Positions 55,600 to 64,000 of a stretch of DNA of 64,000 nucleotides are shown one piece after another. Under the pieces are notes generated by a model, which was not told where the DNA came from, made no database searches, and saw only the letters and a program-made list of their open reading frames with translations. The DNA comes from Silene conica (taxonomy: Eukaryota > Streptophyta > Magnoliopsida > Caryophyllales > Caryophyllaceae): positions 76,971,681 through 77,035,680 of the forward strand of contig CM055315.2 of assembly GCA_029255685.2 (NCBI GenBank). Reading direction: 5' to 3'. How positions within the stretch are numbered: position 1 is the first letter of the stretch; the number at the start of each line of letters is the position of its first letter. Both the position numbers and the translations under genes were made by a program.

Positions 55600-57717
55600 G
55601 AAAGAAATTGCAGCAAATAATGGAGTTTATTTTACGAGTAATTTGTTTTGTATAGTCACGGACACGAGGGACGCGGGAGTTGGGGCTTGGGAAGTAATTA
55701 TGATGACCTTTTTCGAAAGGACCCCAAAAAACGAATAAAACGTGGAATTGGTGGTAACTCTTTAAAAAAACAGATGATAGGTGACAATTGGCTCATTTGG
55801 GTCGGGTCCTAGTGTATTCGGATTTTATAACTGGTTGATATCTCTTTTGGGTTGGATTGGGTCAGAGCGGGTCCCTATTGGGTTGGTCAGTTGATCCGGC
55901 GAGTTTGATCCGGGTCATTATTAGATTTAGTTATTTTACAATATTACTTCGATATTCTCCTATCAAGTTTTTTTTTTTTTTTACTATTCCGTAGTATTAT
56001 TTTGTTTAATTACTTTGTCATTTAATCTAACGTATGAAACTAAACACTAATCGCTTTCATTTGGATCAATCTAAAATATTAGTACTTCGTAGTTTTCTAA
56101 TCATCAATCTTATCAGTTCGGGTTCAAATTGGGTCGGGGTTTCGGGTGACTAAATATTCGGGTTTGGACAGTCAGAATGGGTCAGCTTTTGTCAGCTCTG
56201 AATGAACTTTGCTCACAAATTGGATTTTGTTCATCAATGTACAGAAAATGACTTGATCTATGGAGCAAACTCTAGATCTAGCGGCAGACACGAAAATTTT
56301 ATTAAAGTGTCGAAAATAAATAAAACAAAATATTTTAAGTTAAGATCAAATTTTAGCTTAATTTAATTATATTTGCCCCGCTTAATGGAGTTCGAATCGA
56401 CTTGTATTACAAACTGGGTTATTTGGGCTCAAAAGCAAATAAAGAGGTCAATTAGGCCTAAATGAGAAGTCAAGCTCACAAACCCAAATAACTAAGAGAC
56501 TTCTCCACCCTTTGAAGTAGGAGAAAAAGGAATTATTGTCGAAGTGGGGAGAAAAAAGACATCAAAAACTCTCAAATTCTCTCACAAATCCCGCTTGTAA
56601 GTAGACAACAAAACCACGAAATCGTGTCGTCTACTCAAGTAAACTCAAAACAAATTACTCAAGTAAACTCAAAACAAATCGAAGAGAGGTTCAAGTCAAC
56701 GTGACCCTCTCAAGAAGCTAAAGCTAAAGTCAAGCAAGCGAGACTCGAAAATCATAGAGTCATATTTTTAATATTGTTATAAAATTAGGTCAAAAATAGA
56801 GGTTGTACCCATACTTTTCTGATATTATTTACCCATTTGTCTATCTTTAGTGTTATAGTTTTATTACAATACAAAATTAGTTGTTGCACTAACATACCCA
56901 CAAATAATAGAACTGGAACCGTGACGAGTAACCCAAATGGACCTCATCCAAACAAACTTGACTTTAGTTTGGTAAGACCCGGGTCAAAAATTGCCAGACA
57001 TAAAACCAGGGCCGTTTCTGAGTTGACACCCTATTCCACTCAGCCCAAAGCAATAGGTACTAGCTCGGCAAGCTTGTTTGCCTATATCCCTCTCATATTC
57101 ACTCAAGCACTTCCGTCTTCTCGACCAAACCTAACTCACTACATTCTTTCGCTCGTTCGAAAGAGCTTCCTTTCTATCTGTAAGTAGGCAAACCGTAAAA
57201 TAGTAGATTGGAATATGAGACTCATTTTAAAATGATCGTAACCTTTCTTTTCATTGATTTCATTTCACATTTTTATCCAACGACAAATTTGTTAATAACG
57301 TCTTGTTATTAATATTTAATTAAATCTACGACATTGTAAATAAAAGCAGTTTCAAATTCTAACACAATACTATATAGCACATAACAAATTGTTTTGTTGG
57401 ACCATTTCTCGTATTCGTCTAGTTCGTCGTTCACCACTCGCTCAATCGAAGTTCACATGTCACCATATACAGTACTAACAGTTTTATTCTAGAATGATTT
57501 ACATGTAAAAGTCAACTAGTTCGGTAGCTCCTTCACCATCATGTACTCTTAAACTAACAAACATTTGTAATTAATTATAAACATAATTCATGTTCGGTAG
57601 CTCCCCTTGGCTGATTGATTAAGGAATCATAAAATTCATAATGATGGGTGTTTAAGATAATCAAATAAATTAATGAGGTGATGAAGAGATGCTTATGACA
57701 GTTCATTTTCAGGAATA
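55600..57717. other. No gene recognised; repeat fragments
   Basis: 55795-56200 is rich in GGGTCGGGT / TTGGGT words at both ends, like a degraded element. 56390-56770 reads like a retroelement LTR remnant. The remainder, including 56837-57187 (open but motif-free), shows nothing I can name. Confidence 0.4.
56632..56679 (+). repeat. 24-bp tandem duplicate
   Basis: TACTCAAGTAAACTCAAAAC plus AAAT occurs twice, head to tail, without mismatch. Confidence 0.9.
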
Positions 57718-57722
57718 CGTAT

Positions 57723-59180
57723 TGACGAGCTTGTATTTTTGCCTTTAGTTATCGTATTTTTAGTCGGAATAAACCAAGAATTAAAGTGACTAATGCGCGA
57801 AGTGGCCCTTTTTGCACTTTCCGAGGTTTGAAGCTCTTTCACCAAGTTTTGATGAGTTTTAAAAGTGTTGAAGATTAGTTTGAACTCCAAGGAAGCAAGA
57901 GACCAATCATGGCATGAATGAAGAAAGAATTCATCCAAAAGGAAGGTTGAAAAGGAAAAATTGAAGAAAAGTTCCAGACCTGAATTGGCACCGTGCCGAT
58001 TCTGGAAGAGTAAAATTGGCACCGTGCAGATTTCTGATTTTCAATATTGGCACCGTGCCATTTTTCCTGCACTCTCCAACTCGCACGGTGTCGATTACTA
58101 CTGATTTCGTGTGGTGTTACGGGCTTCCTTCCTTTGTTTTAGCCCATTAATCCTTCTTTGTTGAGCACTATATAAGGGTTGAACATCTTTAGGGTTGTTT
58201 CCTATGCAATTTTCATTGTTTTTAGAGAGAATCGAGTTGTAATTGGAGATTTATCATTTTAATTGAGTTCTTAGATCTAGAATGGAGAGCTAAGCTTCAT
58301 TTTCTTAATCCTTTCCGAAAGGTGTAATCTTTTGGTTGTAAGACTCCTAATCTTTCCCTAATTAATATTATTATTGTTAATTCTTTTGTGTTTATTGTTT
58401 GGGTTTGAGTTTATTGTTTGAATTAAGTAATTAAGTGTGTTTCCTTGTTGCTTATTCTCACTAATTTCTCAAGTTCATTGTTGTGAAATCATTAAGTGTG
58501 TTTCCTTGTGATTTTATTTATGCAACATCTGTGGTTGGATTAGTGAGTGTGATTTCCTCCTAGTTTTGTCCATAAGAAAGGAATTAACTTGTGATTAGGC
58601 ATTAATTGTGATTTCATTGTGCCAAGTTACCCCTATTGAATCTTTTGTGCTTTATCATTATGAACCAATGTATGTGATTTCTACTTGGGTTGTAATCCGG
58701 GTTGGGTAGATGATTAAGTGCGATTTCCTTGTCATTTGCTAGAATTTAAGAAGATTTGGAGAATTAATTCTCACAATAGGGTAATAATAGTAGTTGGGGG
58801 AAGTAAATGATGAGTCAATAATCAACCATTAAAGGACCACTAATAGGATTGGATTAAGTTTCTTTCTCACTTTGATAAATTTCCATCTCACAAGTCATTT
58901 GTTTACTTTTGCTTGTTACTTGTTTGGTACTTTTGTTTGAAATTTGGGTACTCTTGTTTACATTCTCAACCAACCTTCAAAACCCCCCCTTTTACATACT
59001 TGTTGTTTAGTTTAATTATTCTATTTACACTTTAAAGTCAATTGCAAAACCCCCCTTCTCTTGGGTTCGATCCCTTCTCTTGTTGCTATACTCGGTTTAT
59101 TTGTTAGTATAATTAGCACGATTTGTGGTTTATAAATTGTTAATTTGCGCGTCTTTAATTGCGACGTTTTGGGCGTGTCA
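57723..59180 (+). mobile_element. Solo LTR, Athila/Ogre-like gypsy, 1,458 bp
   Basis: TGACGAGC...GCGTGTCA with CGTAT on both sides (57718-57722, 59181-59185). The 3' part (CTTGGGTTCGATCCC, TTGTTAATTTGCGCGTC) reads like LTRs of large gypsy elements of the Athila/Ogre type. It contains TATATAAGG near 58170 and three ATTGGCACCGTGC units near 57984, 58015 and 58046. Confidence 0.88.
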
Positions 59181-59194
59181 CGTATCTGAGTATA

Positions 59195-59490
59195 AAGGAA
59201 TAACAGTTGACTTCACATAAAACCATAACACCTTCAAGACTTTTCGACCATGAAAATGGGATTAGACGGAAGACGGGAGAAAAGACGGACCACTTGCTAA
59301 AATCAATTGACAATAAGAGAAGTATCTCTGTCGGTATAGAACATTCACACTTCCTTCGATTCTGGGCATTTGTATACCTTTAATTTTAGCACAAATACTA
59401 AGGAGGAGAGCACAGGTGAATATACTTGATGTGTCAAAGATAATCAATGTAATCATGCTTTTTAATCTACAACATGCTATCAGAACCGAG
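59195..59490 (+). mobile_element. Possible Copia LTR remnant with primer site
   Basis: AATCTACAACA followed by TGCTATCAGAACC near 59464-59486 resembles a Copia LTR end and initiator-Met primer site (TGGTATCAGAGCC) with two changes. No left end or partner LTR seen. Confidence 0.35.
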
Positions 59491-59893
59491 AAGTATTACA
59501 ATTTTTCGTTTAAAACCGTTCTAGTAGTCATATACTCATATAGAGGATAATATAATGAATCCAATTTCTTAAGTCTTAAAAGAACCATCTATTTCCTTTT
59601 CAAAATAACGAAACCATATAACGGTCTTAAGTGAGACTGATTACGAGAAGCATAAATTTATGAACATGATAGAAATGCTGAAAAATTGCAGATGGACTTA
59701 CAATTGCATGTCGGATGAAAATGCAATCTCCCTGTTAGAGAGTATTAGAAAATATGATAAGAGAATATATTATCGTAAGATAATATGTTGTAGGTAAGAG
59801 ATATTATTTATATTAATTAAAAAATATCATCAGCTTTATTATGTGTCGCTTTCCTATTGGCATCATCAACATTTGTAAGACAATATACTACAA
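59491..59893. other. No gene recognised
   Basis: AT-rich sequence between the possible Copia remnant and the Helitron end. Confidence 0.4.
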
Positions 59894-59930
59894 CTAGTGT
59901 AACACCCGTGAAATTCACGGGGTTGTTTAA
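59894..59930 (-). mobile_element. Helitron 3' terminus on the minus strand
   Basis: Read on minus: a CCCGTGAATTTCACGGG hairpin, TGTTACA, then CTAG with T outside (59893). The element would extend rightward; its 5' end is not identified, and it may include the gene-like debris beyond 60300. Confidence 0.7.
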
Positions 59931-60299
59931 TTTCATATATTAAAAAGACGATAAATTATAATTGTTTGATAATCTATTACTAGGTAACTTATTTATTGTA
60001 TATTTAATGGTTAAAAATAAAATTTAAAATATATATAAAACATAACATTTTGAAACATTGTTGAGAATAAATATTAAGAAAAAATAATGAAAATGTTAAG
60101 AGCAAATTAAATAATTATTAAGATTATGTAAACGTTTAACAAAAGAATTGAATAAGCAAATTAAATAAATTATTAAATTTAGGTTAACTAAAAACTATAT
60201 TCTGAAGACTAATAAAACCCGACTTTACTAACTTGTTGAATACTCTGTATTAATAACTAAAAATAAAATAATAAATTTAATGGAACCGTTGAAAATGAA

Positions 60300-61180
60300 A
60301 CGACCCATATCTTATTACTCCGCAACTATTTTCAATCACCAAATGCCTTAGACTTCACCAACCACACACTGTTACGTCTTCCTTCTCTCCTTCCTTAATC
60401 AAGCCTTGTAAATGAAGTTGCACATATTCTTCCTTCGTCACTGTCATCTACTTCCTTCATTCCGTCATCTCCTTACTTCATCGCCATCCTTCGTCTCCTT
60501 ACATAGTCACTTTCGTTTTCAATTGACATCGAAGCCATTTTGAGATTAAAGTTGTCAAACATGTAAGATTCGTAACCAAAAATTGCATATAGCAAGGAGG
60601 GTTCAAAGGATTAGTCGAGCAAAACTGAAAATTGGGGACATGCAATGAAAAATTAGTGATTAAATCAAATTTATAAACTTTTGGGTTGTTAATTATTCAA
60701 ATTCAATTCATATTTTCCAATTTATACAGTTTCTATATTTATGTTTGGGCTGGTAAAAAATTCCGATACAAAATTTAATCCAATTACGTTTTAATTTCCG
60801 AAAAAATCCGGTTTTCAAAAAATTATTTAAAACAAAAAGAAAAAATCTACAAATGAAAAGAGACGTACAAAACTCAAACCCTAAAATCTAATGTACTCTT
60901 CATCGTCTCCCTCACTCCCTCAAACCCCCTAATAACTCAAACCCTAAAATCTTTTACTCCCTTCGCCTCCCACAAACCCCAAACGTCTTTTTCAATCTCT
61001 CATCATCAGATCTCAGTTGTTCTTTTGTTTCTCATCTTCAATCATCAAATCTCTCATCATCAATCACTTTTTAATCGTAAGTATCTTCTCTTTTTATTTG
61101 GCCAATTACTTTATGTATGCAGAATTTCGTTATCCTGGGTTTCGTGATTTTAATAGATTCGTGATTTTAGGCTATTTTAT
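60300..61180 (+). other. Gene-leader-like sequence, no protein
   Basis: C/T-rich stretches with CTTCATCGTCTCC and AAACCCTAAAATCT (60880-60980) followed by a donor-like ATCGTAAGTATC at about 61076 look like the 5' UTR and first intron of a captured plant gene. No coding start is convincing. Confidence 0.35.
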
Positions 61181-61379
61181 TTATGTTTTTATCAAAACCG
61201 ACATGTTTTAATTGATCTCTCATCATCATTCATCAAAAACGACATGCTTTAATTAATTCGTGATTCAATTGATCAGCTTTATTGTTTAATTCCATTATCC
61301 TTTGTTTCTTATACGAATGTTTTAATTGATTCATGATTTTAGGGGCTAATACGAATGTTTTAATTGATTCATGATTTTA

Positions 61380-64000
61380 GGGTTTAGGGATTAGCTTTGT
61401 ATGAACTGTTTAAGAAATTAAGTAAATGTGCTAGATTTTGTTGCTGAAACCAAGTAGTAATTTTATCAGATTACTGCATTGTTAGTTGTTACTTTTTAAA
61501 GGATTGAAAAGTAATATTATGAGTTTATTCTATCTAACAGCAGATTCTTATAGTTTATTCTATGAGATTACTGCATTGTATATATAGTCCTACATATCGT
61601 CAATTGTATATTATTTATTCATTCATTTATGTTTATACTAATTGTGTTTTTTAATCTGAAATTGACAGGTATGGTAGACTTGGCGTTGGGGCGAGACTTC
61701 CTTCTACAAATGGTTAATTTGGTTTGTTTAACGTCCTTGATTATATAGAACTAACAATGGTTTAATTTTGCTTAGCAAACTCACGGAAAGTTGTAGTATA
61801 CCATATCATTCTAAGTTCCAATTGTCATGGTATTATTTTTTTCTATTTTCTGAGGCAAGATGAAACTTGGTTCTGTTTTTTGCATCTGTTGTGTTGTCTG
61901 ATCTTATTGATTGTGACTGTGTTGGGCTTCATCTGCCATTATCTTTTGACATGTTTTGTCTAAATTGACATGTTTTCATTCAGATTGTTTGCTGCCTTAC
62001 TGCGTGTTCTGTTTCTGTTTGCTTATTCAGTTAGTTGCTGTTGTAGAAGCTGATATACAAATTTAGAATTATGAAGATATAAATACTATATGAGTTACTA
62101 ACTAATGAATGAAGAAGAAAGTCGTTCAAGTCCGATCTTTTAAATGGCGGATCGATTGATTTTAGACTATTTTATTTATGTTTTTATCAAAACCGACATG
62201 TTTTAATTGATCTCTCATCATCATTCATCAAAAAATTAATTCATGATTCAATTGATCATATTTATTGTTTAATTCCTTTATCCTTTGTTTCTTATACGAA
62301 TGTCTTAATTGATTCATGATTTTAGGGTTTAGGGTTTAGCTTTGTAAGAACGGTTTAAGATATTAAGTAAATGTGCTATGTAAGTAAATGTGCTATCTAA
62401 ACTGTAGAGTTTGTAGACTATGTAAGTGGGATTCTTCTTGAAATGCCCCTTGTTTATGGAAAGGTGTTACTTGTGATCATAACAGGAATGTATTTTCTTT
62501 GAATTTTTCTAATGTTGTATTTCTGGTTATTTAGGTCCTGAGATTGGGCAATTTGGTCATTTGAACTCAATTGATCTTCATTCTAATTACTTTTCTGGGT
62601 CAACTCGTGTTGAAATTTGCGATTGTGGGTTGCTTGAGTATTTGGATCGTTGTTATAGTAATTTTACTTGTAATATTTCGAAAAAGTTCGGAAATTTGCA
62701 GAATATGGGATTAGCTTTGCAGAATATGGGAATATAGTAATTGATTCATTATTTTAGGGTTTAGGGATTAGCTTTGTATGAACTGTTTAAGAAATTAAGT
62801 AAATGTGCTAGATTTTGTTGCTGAAATCAAGTAGTAATTTTATCAGATTACTGCATTGTTAGTTGTTACTACTGCAATTTTAAAGGATTGAAAAGTAATA
62901 TTATGAGTTTATTCTATCTAACAGCAGATTCTTATAGTTTATTCTATCAGATTACTGCATTGTATATATAGTCCTAAATATCGTCAATTGTATATTATTT
63001 ATTCATTCATTTATGTTTATACTAATTGTGTTTTTTAATCTGAAATTGGCAGGTATGGTAGACTTGGCGTTGGGGCGAGACTTCCTTCTACAAATGGTTA
63101 ATTTGGTTTGTTTAACTTCCTTGATTATATAGAACTAACAATGGTTTAATTTTGCTTAGCAAACTCACGGAAAGTTGTAGTATACCATGTCATTCTAAGT
63201 CCTAATTGTCATGGTATTATTTTTTTCTATTTTCTGAGGCAAGATGAAACTTGGTTCTGTTTTTGCATCTGCTGTGTTGTCTTACTGAAGTACTGATCGA
63301 GTACTGATTGTGACTGTGTTGTGCTTCATCTGCCATTATCTTTGACATGTTTTGTTTAAATTGACATGTTTTCATTCAGATTGTTTGCTGCCTTGCTGCG
63401 TGTTCTGTTTCTGTTTGCTTATTCAGTTAGTTGCTGTTGTAGAAGCTGATATACAAATTTAGAATTTTGAAGATATAAATGCTATATGAGTTACTAACTA
63501 ATGAAGGAAGAAGAAAGTCGTTCAAGTCCGATCTTTTAAATGGCGGATCGATTGATATTAGGCTATTTTATTTATGTTTTTATCAAAACCGACATGTTTT
63601 AATTATCTCTCATCATCATTCAGCAAAAAATTAATTCATGATTCAATTGATCATATTTATTGTTTAATTCCTTTATCCTTTGTTTCTTATACGAATGTCT
63701 TAATTGATTCATGATTTTAGGGTTTAGGGTTTAGCTTTGTAAGAACGGTTTAAGATATTAAGTAAATGTGCTATGTAAGTAAATGTGCTATCTAAACTGT
63801 AGAGTTTGTAGACTATGTAAGTGGGATTCTTCTTGAAATGCCCCTTGTTTATGGAAAGGTGTTACTTGTGATCATAACAGGAATGTATTTTCTTTGAATT
63901 TTTCTAATGTTGTATTTCTGGTTATTTAGGTCCTGAGATTGGGCAATTTGGTCATTTCTGGTTAATTTGGTTTGTTTAACTTGACTATATATCATGTCAT
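61380..64000 (+). repeat. Tandem duplication, unit ~1.38 kb, second copy cut by window end
   Basis: GGGATTAGCTTTGTATGAAC occurs near 61386 and 62764. The following ~1.2 kb is repeated with few changes, including GGTATGGTAGACTTGGCG (61670 and 63053), GGCGGATCGATTGAT (62143 and 63541) and GGTCCTGAGATTGGGC (62534 and 63929). Short related pieces lie at 61190-61380. Confidence 0.88.
62535..62735 (+). pseudogene. Captured leucine-rich-repeat (LRR receptor-like) exon fragment
   Basis: After an acceptor-like TTATTTAG the frame PEIGQFGHLNSIDLHSNYF...SG, then LLEYLDRCYSNFT and KKFGNLQNM is open for about 60 codons to a TAG. The spacing of Leu/Ile, Asn and Gly follows plant extracellular LRRs, though several consensus residues are changed (Cys for Pro/Leu). 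No kinase or start codon accompanies it. In the second repeat copy the match breaks off after GGTCATTT (63957). Confidence 0.55.

Noticed and set aside
57693..58072. Minus-strand frames near the left end of the solo LTR
   Set aside because: Inside the LTR, lacking motifs.
62318..62340. TTTAGGG repeats near 62320 and 63718 as telomere sequence
   Set aside because: Only two or three units; telo-box-like motifs are common in plant DNA and do not show a telomere or interstitial array.

Overview
The window is nuclear DNA of a flowering plant: it is AT-rich, has spliced genes, and is packed with nested plant transposons. A single-exon type 1 ribosome-inactivating protein (RIP) gene, closest in layout to those of pinks and campions, suggests the order Caryophyllales and probably Caryophyllaceae. 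That assignment is inference from one gene and the repeat types. The RIP gene at 54050-54937 (minus) is the only host gene I can support; nearly everything else is mobile DNA or its debris.

Layout. 435-5761 is a complete CACTA transposon with a 3-base target duplication, palindromic subterminal repeats, an internally deleted TnpD-type gene, an apparently intact six-exon TnpA-type gene and a long foldback. 6010-14750 holds foldback/MITE elements, a palindrome-rich non-autonomous element containing a solo Copia-type LTR (9002-9799), a SINE-like insertion, a broken RPA1-like gene and two Helitron ends that abut at 12568/12569. 14755-15845 is a MULE-like MITE split by a 5'-truncated LINE.

15983-36393 is a 20.4-kb Ty3/gypsy element of the Tat lineage with matching AATGT duplications. 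It has gag, protease, RT, two RNase H domains and integrase, all broken by frameshifts and stops. Between pol and the 3' LTR it carries a multi-exon gene on the opposite strand with its own TATA box. Its integrase is split by a 10.2-kb non-coding LTR element (21722-31940), whose 3' LTR is split in turn by a solo Copia-type LTR (30575-31829). This is a three-level nest in which most junctions can be read to the base.

36399-40331 has an array of near-palindromes, the start of a Mutator-like transposase pseudogene and a probable solo LTR. 40926-49600 is a second non-coding LTR element with GAAAT duplications. 49606-53613 has a Helitron inserted in a tandem duplication, three MITEs, a SINE and a hAT-like MITE. 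The RIP gene follows. 57723-59180 is a solo Athila/Ogre-like LTR with CGTAT duplications. The last 4 kb is a tandem duplication of about 1.38 kb, one copy of which holds a captured leucine-rich-repeat exon.

The most interesting signals are the spliced antisense gene inside the Tat element, the CACTA-borne foldback, the repeated use of short palindrome arrays by unrelated elements, and the intact-looking RIP gene. I found no CRISPR, tRNA or rRNA gene and no complete autonomous element.
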